Below are positions 1 through 5,416 of a DNA stretch of 9,744 nucleotides, one piece after another. The translations under genes and the position numbers were made by a program. The stretch is from Candidatus Nomurabacteria bacterium. Its GTDB lineage: Bacteria > Patescibacteriota > Minisyncoccia > Phycocordibacterales > UBA9973. Location: assembly GCA_943354525.1 (NCBI GenBank), contig CALRCI010000021.1, forward strand, positions 1-9,744, in the 5' to 3' direction. Every line of letters begins with the position of its first letter. Position 1 is the stretch's first letter. A model generated the notes under the pieces. That model did not search any database, had not been told where the DNA came from, and saw nothing but the letters and a program-made list of their open reading frames with translations.

Positions 1-627
1 TCTCTAAAAGCCAAGGGTCTGATTGCTCTAGAAGTGCGTGGATTCAAGCAAAAATTCGTAGCTGAAGATCCGAGTAAGCTTGAAACAGTCCTCGAGCTGA
101 AGAAAAATGCTTTCAAGAAAGTTCTACCGGAATTGCAGGCCATGAAGAACGCCCAAGACGATGGAGGATTTATTCGCTACTTCGAAGGATTTGAAGGAAT
201 TAAATCTATTTACGAATCAATGATTACTGACATTCGCCCACATGAAGATTATTCTGTTATTGGAAATATGGACAAACTATTGCCGCTCGACCAGAAGTTT
301 TTCGAGGATTTTTTTGACCGCCGTGCAAAATTAAATATCAATCTACGAATTCTCGTGCAGAGAAACCAGGGCGGGGATTGGTTCAAGAGGTACGAACGAA
401 ACATGAACGCACAGGTCCGCTACCTGCCAGAACACACGAAGCTCAATACTAACCTCGTTATGATTCCGCGACGCATGCTGATTCACGAACTGACTGAACC
501 GATCAAGGGGATCGTGATTGAAAACAAGCGTTCTATCGACATGCAACGAGAATTATTTGAACTGATTTGGAAGTCGGCGGAAAGAGAAAATGAGGCTTCA
601 TCAAATCCGCGTTCTCATATACAATAG
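1..627 (+). CDS. TrmB-like transcriptional regulator, 5' end missing
   Basis: The frame is open from the first base of the window and ends in TAG at 625-627, giving about 208 visible residues. The start lies upstream, so the GTG at 34 is not the real start. The first visible residues (SLKAKGLIALEVRGFKQKFVAEDP) resemble the last helix and wing of a winged helix-turn-helix domain followed by the 'F.AEDP' linker typical of TrmB-like regulators. A charged helical linker follows, then an effector-type domain opening with 'RYFEGFEGIKSIYESM', the usual entry into the TrmB C-terminal (phospholipase-D-like) region. TrmB proteins bind DNA and respond to sugars in archaea; relatives are frequent in CPR genomes with unknown ligands. 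The next gene starts 6 nt after the stop but has its own -10-like box. The family call is by recognition of sequence pattern; the ligand and targets are unknown. Confidence 0.72.
   Translation, partial: SLKAKGLIALEVRGFKQKFVAEDPSKLETVLELKKNAFKKVLPELQAMKNAQDDGGFIRYFEGFEGIKSIYESMITDIRPHEDYSVIGNMDKLLPLDQKFFEDFFDRRAKLNINLRILVQRNQGGDWFKRYERNMNAQVRYLPEHTKLNTNLVMIPRRMLIHELTEPIKGIVIENKRSIDMQRELFELIWKSAERENEASSNPRSHIQ
597..625 (+). promoter_or_regulatory. Putative promoter for the membrane-protein gene at 634
   Basis: A TACAAT -10-like box (620-625) lies 8 nt before the ATG at 634, with a weak -35-like TTCATC (597-602) 17 bp upstream. A second AT-rich hexamer, TAGAAT (625-630), overlaps it. There is no Shine-Dalgarno sequence, so an mRNA from this promoter would be leaderless or nearly so. 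The region lies inside the 3' end of the upstream regulator gene, so read-through transcription is equally possible. Confidence 0.4.
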
Positions 628-633
628 AATCAC

Positions 634-1545
634 ATGGACAACAACACAGAGCCACAGGCGCCGATGCCGCCATCACAGATACCAAAGCCACCGGAGAATT
701 CCGGCAATGATTTGAAGACATTGCGCACACTGTCGAGCGACCTTGCCGAAGCAATTCGTGAAGGAAATGCCTCGAAGGCAAATGTCGTCATCGCTGAGAA
801 TGATCGCCGACACCGCGAAGAGGGAGCGGCAACGCCGCAGAAAAAATCTGGGCTGTATCTCGTCGGAGGAATTGTACTCTTATTCGTGGGCGTACTTGCT
901 ATCGTATTTTTCTTCATGAAAAAAAGCGCTCCGGTCACGACGGTCAATACGCAATCACGTATTCCAACACTCTTCGTGCCTGATTCGCTCATATCGATAG
1001 ATATTGCCAATAAAGTTCCTGATGATACCAAAGGCATGATCGCTGCGCATGTCACCAGTGATGCCTCGAAACTCAATACGATCGAGCAGATATACTTCAC
1101 GAACGCCGCAGTACCGCTTTCTGCTCAGAACTTCTTCATCGCCATCGGTACGAAAATGCCGGCGCGACTGACGCGCAGTCTCGATCCGATGTTTGAAATG
1201 GGAATCCACGCCTTCTCCGGCAACAGTCTCTTCGTGATCTATAAGACCAACGACCCAGCGACTGCCTTCAGCGGCATGCTCGAATATGAGACAACGCTCT
1301 TCGATGACTACTACAAGATGTTTGGTATTGATATAACCGGAGATCACGCTGGACTCTTCTCGGCGAAGTGGTCTGACCGCGTGGTGAAGAATCAGGACGC
1401 GCGCGTTCTCACCGATAGTTCTGGAAAAGTTGTGCTGATGTATGCATTTCTCGGCAGCAACAAAGATACACTTATAATTACCGATCGAGATACGACCCTC
1501 GATGAAGTCGTGCGGCGAATTACCGGCACAGGAATCGTGCGTTAA
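634..1545 (+). CDS. Single-pass membrane protein of unknown function (303 aa)
   Basis: I do not recognise the family. Residues 1-72 are hydrophilic: a Pro-rich start (PQAPMPPSQIPKPPE), then a probable helix rich in Arg, Glu and Ala. Residues 74-95 form one strongly hydrophobic segment (LYLVGGIVLLFVGVLAIVFFFM) followed by KK. The remaining ~205 residues are soluble. With no signal peptide and a single internal segment, the simplest topology is a cytoplasmic N-tail with an exported C-terminal domain, although the KK just after the segment weakens this. The C-terminal part alternates strands and helices and has no cysteines or obvious catalytic motif. ATG 634 is the first start after the regulator's stop. 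The gene ends 2 nt before the stem of a perfect palindrome that probably terminates transcription. Proximity to the TrmB-like gene suggests co-regulation, but nothing shows it directly. Confidence 0.8.
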   Translation: MDNNTEPQAPMPPSQIPKPPENSGNDLKTLRTLSSDLAEAIREGNASKANVVIAENDRRHREEGAATPQKKSGLYLVGGIVLLFVGVLAIVFFFMKKSAPVTTVNTQSRIPTLFVPDSLISIDIANKVPDDTKGMIAAHVTSDASKLNTIEQIYFTNAAVPLSAQNFFIAIGTKMPARLTRSLDPMFEMGIHAFSGNSLFVIYKTNDPATAFSGMLEYETTLFDDYYKMFGIDITGDHAGLFSAKWSDRVVKNQDARVLTDSSGKVVLMYAFLGSNKDTLIITDRDTTLDEVVRRITGTGIVR

Positions 1546-1546
1546 T

Positions 1547-1599
1547 AAAAATCTGTGGAAAACGCCAAGGCTACGCCTTGGCGTTTTCCACAGATTTTT
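1547..1599. repeat. Palindromic repeat, copy 1 (inverted relative to copies 2-5)
   Basis: The core has a 19-bp arm CTGTGGAAAACGCCAAGGC, a 3-nt loop (TAC) and the exact complementary arm. Flanking A and T runs extend the perfect stem to 25 bp (1547-1571 with 1575-1599). The loop reads TAC on the + strand, whereas copies 2-5 read GTA, so this copy is in the opposite orientation. It sits between two convergent genes, and its last base is the first base of the yifB stop codon complement. Confidence 0.95.
1547..1599. terminator. Probable bidirectional terminator formed by palindrome copy 1
   Basis: The perfect GC-rich inner stem is followed on the + strand by GTTTT within the arm and then a T6 run (1595-1600). 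On the - strand it is followed by the T5 complement of the A run at 1547-1551. It lies between the 3' ends of the membrane-protein gene (+) and yifB (-), where a two-way terminator is expected. The structure is seen directly; the terminator function is inferred. Confidence 0.65.
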
Positions 1600-3161
1600 T
1601 AATTCTTCGGACGATACTGCAACGCTTCAAGAATATGGACATCGAGAATATCCGATGAATCGGCGAGGTCGGCGATCGTGCGGGCGAGTTTGATAACGCG
1701 ATGATACGCGCGCGCCGAGAGATTGAGACGAGCGGCAGAGTCGGTCAGAATCTTTTTCACGTCGTCGGAGAGTGACACATATCGAGAGAGATCTTTGACC
1801 GTCATGTCAGCATTGACCGTGCCAATGCGTCCGGAATCTCTGAACCGTTCGCGTTGTAACTCCCGCGCATGAATCACGCGCGCCCGGATTATTTCAGTCG
1901 TCTCGCCGGATGGAACATCGTCACCCAGTTTATTGTATTCGACATTCGACACCGTCAACCAGATATCGATGCGATCCATGATCGGTCCGGAAATTTTGCG
2001 CGCATATCGCGCGAGATCGGACGGTTTGCAAATGCACGGCCTGCCGCGGTTGCCGAGATTGCCGCACGGACACGGATTCATCGCGGCAATCAAAATAAAG
2101 TTTGAAGGAAAAAGCGCCGTACCGCGAGCGCGAGAAATAGTAACGACGTTATCTTCGAGTGGTTGACGAAGCGATTCGATGACGCGCTTTTCAAATTCAG
2201 GAAATTCATCGAGAAACAGTACGCCGCGATGTGCGAGCGTCACTTCGCCGGGGCGGGGATACGTTCCGCCACCGATCATCGAAACATACGATGAGGAATG
2301 ATGCGGCGAGCGAAACGGCGGAAGCGTGATGATATCTCCTGAGAGCGCGCCGGCAATCGAATGAATACCGGTAATCTCAAGCATATGTTCACGAGAAAGT
2401 TCCGGGAGCAAATCACGAAAAACTCGTGCGAGCATCGTCTTGCCCGTACCCGGCGGCCCGGACATGGCAGCATTGTGTCCGCCAGCTGCGGCAATTTCAA
2501 GGCCGCGCTTCGCACCTTCTTGGCCGCGAATATCAGAAAAATTAATATCGTTATCGCGCACGGGATAGATGATTTCAGTTTCAGGTATCGGCGTCATTTG
2601 AAACAGTGGAAGAGAATTTTCAGATTCATTCTGCGCTGGCGGTGGAGAAAGATGTGCAATTATTTCTTTCAGATTTTTCACGCCGTACACGGTGATGCCG
2701 CGCACGAGCGCCGCTTCGCGAGCATTGCCAACCGGTACGTACACTTCAGTAAATCCGCGACGGCGCGCTTCTTCGACGAGTGGCAATGTGCCTTTGATTG
2801 CGCGGAGCTGTCCGTCGAGCGACAGTTCTCCGAGAAATAATTTTCCTTCGGGATCGAATTCCATTTCTCCGAGCGAGAGCAAATAGGCAAGCGCAATACT
2901 GAGATCGAAATACGCACCTTCTTTTTTCAGGTCGGCGGGCGAGAGTGAGACAACGATTTTCTGGTTCTGACTCTTCGGTGAAGTGAAGCCGGAATTCTTG
3001 AGCGCGGCGCTGACACGATCACGCGCCTCGTCGACGGCTTTGTCCGGTAATCCGACAACGGTGAATGCATGCAGACTGTTTTTTGAAATATCTATTTCAA
3101 TCGTAATAATGTGGCCGCGAAGCACATGCGGCTGGGCGCTATAGAGACGTGCGATGGGCAT
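1599..3161 (-). CDS. yifB: YifB/ComM family Mg-chelatase-like AAA+ ATPase
   Basis: This is a 520-residue protein of standard family length. Residues 1-170 match the N-terminal YifB/ComM domain (opening 'RLYSA', 'EIDISKNSLHAFTVVGLPD' at 22-40, 'SLSPADLKKEGAYFDL' at 72-87). The AAA+ Mg-chelatase-like core has Walker A GPPGTGKT (235-242) and Walker B VLFLDEF (314-320). It also has the MNPCPCG signature (361-367), whose Cys364 and Cys366 pair with Cys376 and Cys378 as a likely metal site, and GPIMDRIDI (392-400) as the expected arginine-finger region. ComM proteins are hexameric helicases that drive branch migration during recombination of incoming DNA in natural transformation. Whether this one does so is inference, though CPR bacteria often carry DNA-uptake genes. 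ATG 3161 (MPIARLYSAQ) was chosen because it matches the usual family N-terminus. The frame stays open to 3314, but that extension is basic, not family-like, and begins inside palindrome copy 2. Confidence 0.93.
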   Translation of the reverse strand: MPIARLYSAQPHVLRGHIITIEIDISKNSLHAFTVVGLPDKAVDEARDRVSAALKNSGFTSPKSQNQKIVVSLSPADLKKEGAYFDLSIALAYLLSLGEMEFDPEGKLFLGELSLDGQLRAIKGTLPLVEEARRRGFTEVYVPVGNAREAALVRGITVYGVKNLKEIIAHLSPPPAQNESENSLPLFQMTPIPETEIIYPVRDNDINFSDIRGQEGAKRGLEIAAAGGHNAAMSGPPGTGKTMLARVFRDLLPELSREHMLEITGIHSIAGALSGDIITLPPFRSPHHSSSYVSMIGGGTYPRPGEVTLAHRGVLFLDEFPEFEKRVIESLRQPLEDNVVTISRARGTALFPSNFILIAAMNPCPCGNLGNRGRPCICKPSDLARYARKISGPIMDRIDIWLTVSNVEYNKLGDDVPSGETTEIIRARVIHARELQRERFRDSGRIGTVNADMTVKDLSRYVSLSDDVKKILTDSAARLNLSARAYHRVIKLARTIADLADSSDILDVHILEALQYRPKN

Positions 3162-3183
3162 GGGACGTGAGTGAAGCTCATAA

Positions 3184-3229
3184 GATGCTTTCGGCATCCC
3201 CAGCCTCCGCCTCCGCCAAAGTGGGCGGA
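3184..3229 (-). other. Two small hairpins in the yifB upstream region
   Basis: GATGC/GCATC (3184-3188 with 3194-3198, 5-nt loop) and TCCGCC/GGCGGA (3212-3217 with 3224-3229, 6-nt loop) lie between the candidate yifB promoter and its start. They would fall in the 5' leader of the yifB mRNA. They may be a regulatory leader or the remnant of another intergenic repeat. No known riboswitch pattern is recognised. Confidence 0.4.
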
Positions 3230-3251
3230 CAACGGATTCGGCCAAGGTTAG

Positions 3252-3257
3252 AGTATA
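3252..3257 (-). promoter_or_regulatory. Putative -10 box for yifB
   Basis: The - strand reads TATACT, a near-perfect -10 hexamer, about 90 nt before the chosen ATG. No good -35 box is seen at 16-18 bp. A TTG codon in the yifB frame lies exactly 6 nt downstream (first base at 3245), which is the spacing seen between -10 and start at other genes in this window. That would add 28 basic residues, and I consider it less likely than ATG 3161. Confidence 0.45.
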
Positions 3258-3277
3258 CAAAAAATTCAGCGCTTCAC

Positions 3278-3316
3278 CTGTGGAAAACGCCAAGGCGTAG
3301 CCTTGGCGTTTCACAG
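3278..3316 (+). repeat. Palindromic repeat, copy 2 (right arm shortened)
   Basis: The left arm, CTGTGGAAAACGCCAAGGC, is intact and is followed by the GTA loop. The right arm has lost 2 nt (GCGTTTCACAG where copy 4 has GCGTTTTCCACAG), so the outer stem is bulged. It lies 4 nt beyond the 3' end of the dksA-like gene and upstream of yifB, both on the - strand. It could act as a terminator or processing hairpin between them. Confidence 0.92.
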
Positions 3317-3320
3317 AGAA

Positions 3321-3677
3321 TTATTCGCGGTGTGCGATACAAGTTCGCGCAGCGGGATTTGCCTTCAACCGTTCTTCCTCAATCGGTCCGCCGCACTTCT
3401 CACAGCGGCCATATGTACCGTTTTCGATATTTTTGAGCGCTGATTGGACATCATGATATCGCCCTTCGAGAATGCCAAGCGTAGCGCTGTGTTCTTCGTA
3501 GGCCACTGCACGATCCGCTCGATCATTCTCATCGGCCTCCTCGTCGCTTGCAGAGAATCCGCTGGTCGCTTGCCAGTCACTATGCACTTTATCGAGCTGA
3601 CCGAGACCGGAAAGTTCTGCCTCAAGAGTTTTCAATTCTTCTTCTAATTTTTCTTTGAAAATTTTATGATTGGCCAT
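3321..3677 (-). CDS. DksA/TraR-type zinc-finger protein
   Basis: This 118-residue protein has a long charged helical N-terminal region (residues 5-85, likely a coiled-coil hairpin). It ends in a zinc-binding module 'YGRCEKCGGPIEEERLKANPAARTCIAH', with Cys92, Cys95, Cys113 and His116 as ligands. Classical DksA/TraR proteins have four cysteines; here the last is histidine, a conservative zinc-ligand change. The 'PIEEERLKANPAARTC' stretch is the family signature. Such proteins enter the RNA polymerase secondary channel and adjust transcription, in proteobacteria together with ppGpp; the role in this organism is inferred. An acidic patch, SDEEADENDRAD (residues 44-55), lies near the middle of the coiled coil, where DksA carries its functional acidic tip. 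ATG 3677 was chosen over the in-frame GTG at 3683 because it lies exactly 6 nt after a TAGAAT -10 box. It is transcribed divergently from rsmA. Confidence 0.87.
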   Translation of the reverse strand: MANHKIFKEKLEEELKTLEAELSGLGQLDKVHSDWQATSGFSASDEEADENDRADRAVAYEEHSATLGILEGRYHDVQSALKNIENGTYGRCEKCGGPIEEERLKANPAARTCIAHRE

Positions 3678-3683
3678 ACGCAC

Positions 3684-3712
3684 ATTCTATCATGTCCCCA
3701 TCACCTGTGGAA
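3684..3712 (-). promoter_or_regulatory. Putative promoter of the dksA-like gene
   Basis: On the - strand, TTCCAC (3707-3712) is followed after a 17-bp spacer by TAGAAT (3684-3689), which is preceded by TGA and so forms an extended -10. The ATG follows after 6 nt, implying a leaderless mRNA. The -35-like hexamer is part of the outer arm of palindrome copy 3, so the repeat may contribute to this promoter. Confidence 0.55.
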
Positions 3713-3749
3713 AACGCCAAGGCGTAGCCTTGGCAAAACCGTTACACAG
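3705..3749 (+). repeat. Palindromic repeat, copy 3 (right arm degenerate)
   Basis: The left arm and GTA loop are intact and the inner right arm GCCTTGGC is kept. The following GTTTTCC is replaced by AAAACCGTTA before CACAG, so only the inner 8-bp stem and the outer 5 bp still pair. It lies in the 107-bp divergent region between the dksA-like gene and rsmA. Copies 2 and 3 also share the upstream flank TCAC. Confidence 0.88.
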
Positions 3750-3772
3750 AAAAGGGAGTGGGGATTCTATGG

Positions 3773-3778
3773 TACTAT
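3773..3778 (+). promoter_or_regulatory. Putative extended -10 promoter of rsmA
   Basis: TACTAT preceded by TGG (extended -10) ends 6 nt before the rsmA ATG at 3785. No clear -35 box is visible, which fits an extended -10 promoter. There is no Shine-Dalgarno sequence between the box and the start, so the transcript would be leaderless. Confidence 0.5.
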
Positions 3779-3784
3779 CTCTAC

Positions 3785-4582
3785 ATGTTTCACAAGGCCA
3801 AAAAATCGCTCGGGCAGAACTTTCTCCACGCGCCACAGGTCATAACAAAAATGGTTCTTGAAGCCGGAATTGGCATTGGCGATATGGTACTTGAAATCGG
3901 ACCGGGCAAAGGAGTATTGACTGCGGGACTGCTTGAAGCTGGCGCCCACGTTATCGCCGTAGAAAAAGATCGTGACTTGATTGCTTTGCTTCGAGAAAAA
4001 TTTACCGACGCGATCGGCAAGGGACAGCTGCAACTTGTCGAAGATGACATCCTGAAATTTGATCCGAAAGAATACAAATTACGCGCAGCGCAATACAAAA
4101 TCGTCGCAAATATTCCGTACAATATCACCGGCGCGATTATCGAACGCTTTCTCGCCGATGTCACCGCACCGTCACGAATGATTCTTCTTGTCCAGAAAGA
4201 AGTCGCCGCACGCATTAGTGCAACTAATGGCAAAGAAAGCATTCTGTCGCTCTCAGTCAAAGCATTCGGCATACCGAAACGGATTATGAACGTGGGTGCG
4301 CGCTATTTCCGTCCGGAACCGAAAGTAGATTCTGCAGTTATCGCAATTACTGAAATATCAAAAAAGAATTTCAAGAAAACCGGCGATGAAAAAAAGTTCT
4401 TCACGCTCGTCAAACAGGGATTCGCGCACAAACGAAAACTGCTCATCGGAAATCTATCGGGGAGTGCGATGTCGAGAGAAAAACTGGCGGATGTTTTCAA
4501 AAAACTATCGATTCCAATTTCTGCTCGCGCCGAAAATCTGAAGCTCGCGCAGTGGCTCGCGCTCGCCCGCGAACTGTCCTGA
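3785..4582 (+). CDS. rsmA: 16S rRNA (adenine(1518)-N6/adenine(1519)-N6)-dimethyltransferase RsmA (KsgA)
   Basis: This is a complete 265-residue protein of normal family length. RsmA uses S-adenosylmethionine to dimethylate two adjacent adenines in the 3' terminal hairpin of 16S rRNA, a late checkpoint in 30S subunit assembly. Motifs in order: the N-terminal KSLGQNFL (7-14), the SAM-binding motif I EIGPGKGVLT (37-46), the acidic ribose-binding end VEKD (59-62), VEDDI (85-89), and the catalytic motif IV NIPYNIT (109-115), which positions the target adenine. Then come QKEVAARI (137-144) and FRPEPKVDSAV (175-185). The C-terminal helical domain (195-265) is present. ATG 3785 was chosen because KKSLGQNFL follows at the usual distance and an extended -10 box lies 6 nt before it; an upstream in-frame ATG at 3758 precedes the promoter. 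Palindromes flank the gene on both sides. Confidence 0.96.
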   Translation: MFHKAKKSLGQNFLHAPQVITKMVLEAGIGIGDMVLEIGPGKGVLTAGLLEAGAHVIAVEKDRDLIALLREKFTDAIGKGQLQLVEDDILKFDPKEYKLRAAQYKIVANIPYNITGAIIERFLADVTAPSRMILLVQKEVAARISATNGKESILSLSVKAFGIPKRIMNVGARYFRPEPKVDSAVIAITEISKKNFKKTGDEKKFFTLVKQGFAHKRKLLIGNLSGSAMSREKLADVFKKLSIPISARAENLKLAQWLALARELS

Positions 4583-4590
4583 CAAAAAAG

Positions 4591-4631
4591 CTGTGGAAAA
4601 CGCCAAGGCGTAGCCTTGGCGTTTTCCACAG
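4591..4631 (+). repeat. Palindromic repeat, copy 4 (perfect, 5' of the RAYT gene)
   Basis: This is a perfect palindrome of two 19-bp arms (4591-4609 and 4613-4631) around the loop GTA. It follows the rsmA stop by 8 nt and precedes the RAYT start by 44 nt. It is the reference copy. The GTGG near the foot and the GTAG at the tip both fit the GTRG tetranucleotide known from REP elements, although in classical REPs it lies at the 5' foot. Confidence 0.96.
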
Positions 4632-4638
4632 GGGTAAC

Positions 4639-4666
4639 TTGCGAATATTCCTGCTTCGTCTACAAT
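4639..4666 (+). promoter_or_regulatory. Putative promoter of the RAYT gene
   Basis: TTGCGA (4639-4644), a 16-bp spacer and TACAAT (4661-4666) form a good sigma-70-like promoter. The ATG at 4676 lies 9 nt after the -10 box with no ribosome binding site between, so a leaderless transcript is likely. The promoter lies between palindrome copy 4 and the gene. Confidence 0.55.
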
Positions 4667-4675
4667 CGTAACCTT

Positions 4676-5377
4676 ATGGCAATAAGAAAACATGGCGCGT
4701 TTATTCCCGGAGAAATCTATCATGTCTACAACCGAAGCGTCGGCGATATGAAGCTTTTTCGTACGAAGTACGCCTGCGCCCGCGCACAAAAAACGCTCTT
4801 CCTCGTGAACAGTACCGAGACTTACGGACCGAGCGATACGCCTTCGAAAGAATTCTGGGAAATGTCTCGCGGCGAGCCGCTCGTCGAGATTCTCGCATAT
4901 GCATTCATGCCGAATCACTTTCATCTCTTGCTCCGTGAATGCACCGACGGAGGAATTACGAAATTCATGGGGCGCTTCTCGACCAGTATCGCCATGGCAT
5001 GGAATGCCGGACACGAGCGCACGGGTATCGTATTTGAGCGCACATTCCAATCGCGACATGTAGATTCCGATCGCTATCTCAAAAAACTTTTTGCGTATAT
5101 CCATCTCAATCCGATTTCCATCATCCAGCCCCAATGGAAAGAGCGTGGCATCAAATATCCGAGTGCTGTTGAGCACTTCTTAAAAAAATATTCTGCCTCA
5201 AGTCTGCCAGATTATTTTGGTGAAGAACGCAACGAGTCGGCACTCATTGCCCCGAATCTTTTTCACTCTCTTTTTGCCAACGACACGCATCTGCTCCGCG
5301 AACTGATGGAGCACATCCCGCGTCGCAATGAACTGAATGATTTTCTCGGCGCGTCAGTGGAAAACGCCAAGGCGTAG
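4676..5377 (+). CDS. REP-associated tyrosine transposase (RAYT; Y1/HUH transposase family)
   Basis: This is a 233-residue protein of the IS200-like Y1 transposase family. It opens with the typical GEIYHVYNRS (12-21). The HUH metal site is AYAFMPNHFHLLLRE (74-88), with His81 and His83. FQSRHVDSDRYLKKLFAYIHLNP (124-146) carries the probable nucleophilic Tyr141; the variant IHLNP marks the RAYT branch rather than true IS200 TnpA. Known RAYTs cut and join single-stranded REP DNA through a 5'-phosphotyrosine link. All key residues are present, so the enzyme is plausibly active. Residues beyond about 170 form a helical C-terminal extension of unknown role. Its last residues (VENAKA) are translated from palindrome copy 5, and the stop codon lies in that copy's loop. 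ATG 4676 was chosen because the motifs begin 11 residues later and a promoter ends 9 nt before it; the open frame further upstream runs back into palindrome copy 4. Confidence 0.9.
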   Translation: MAIRKHGAFIPGEIYHVYNRSVGDMKLFRTKYACARAQKTLFLVNSTETYGPSDTPSKEFWEMSRGEPLVEILAYAFMPNHFHLLLRECTDGGITKFMGRFSTSIAMAWNAGHERTGIVFERTFQSRHVDSDRYLKKLFAYIHLNPISIIQPQWKERGIKYPSAVEHFLKKYSASSLPDYFGEERNESALIAPNLFHSLFANDTHLLRELMEHIPRRNELNDFLGASVENAKA

Positions 5378-5395
5378 CCTTGGCGTTTTCCACAG
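5355..5395 (+). repeat. Palindromic repeat, copy 5 (overlaps the RAYT 3' end)
   Basis: Arms 5355-5373 and 5377-5395 surround the GTA loop. The only difference from copy 4 is A for T at 5356, which makes one mismatch near the foot. The RAYT coding frame runs through the left arm and stops at TAG (5375-5377), made of the last two loop bases and the first base of the right arm. The hairpin could also end the RAYT transcript, and the following gene starts 22 nt later. Confidence 0.95.
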
Positions 5396-5401
5396 ACTGC
5401 A

Positions 5402-5410
5402 TGATATACT
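5402..5410 (+). promoter_or_regulatory. Putative extended -10 promoter of the secreted-protein operon
   Basis: TGA-TATACT (TATACT at 5405-5410) is an extended -10 element exactly 6 nt before the ATG at 5417. A -35-like TTGGCG (5380-5385) lies 19 bp upstream, inside palindrome copy 5, so its use is doubtful. No Shine-Dalgarno sequence is present, so a leaderless mRNA is likely. It would drive the four-gene operon. Confidence 0.55.
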
Positions 5411-5416
5411 TACGTC

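Larger units (their letters stand above)
4591..5395 (+). mobile_element. RAYT gene with flanking palindromes (candidate REP/RAYT unit)
   Basis: The transposase-family gene is bracketed by two nearly identical palindromes in the same orientation (copies 4 and 5), only one base different over 41 nt. Classical REP-associated transposases are found as single genes flanked by REPs whose relatives are scattered through the same genome, and three further copies lie within 3 kb here. No target-site duplication or terminal inverted repeat of a DDE-type insertion sequence is seen, as expected for the HUH/Y1 group. Whether the unit still moves as a whole is not visible in the sequence. Confidence 0.7.

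Noticed and set aside
955..1347. - strand open frame inside the 303-residue membrane protein gene
   Set aside because: It is fully contained in a gene with a clear membrane segment and coherent composition, and the antisense product shows no domain or start signal.
3162..3314. Upstream extension of the yifB reading frame beginning MKRQGYALAF
   Set aside because: Its first codons are translated from palindrome copy 2 and it lies across the promoter-like box. YifB/ComM proteins normally begin near the RLYSA motif, so ATG 3161 was preferred.
3758..3784. Upstream ATG in frame with rsmA
   Set aside because: It lies before the extended -10 box and adds nine residues not seen in RsmA proteins.
4616..4675. 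Upstream in-frame extension of the RAYT gene
   Set aside because: It begins within palindrome copy 4 and crosses a good promoter. Transposase motifs start just after ATG 4676.
4505..5176. Long - strand open frame opposite rsmA's end and the RAYT gene
   Set aside because: It crosses a palindrome and overlaps two well-supported genes on the other strand. Its translation shows no family motif.
1547..5395. CRISPR array
   Set aside because: The palindromes are hundreds of bases to about 1.7 kb apart, separated by genes, with no regular spacers and no cas genes.
4591..5395. Classical insertion sequence with terminal inverted repeats and target duplication
   Set aside because: The flanking repeats are each internally palindromic and in the same orientation. 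No short direct duplication surrounds the unit, and the protein is HUH/Y1, not DDE.
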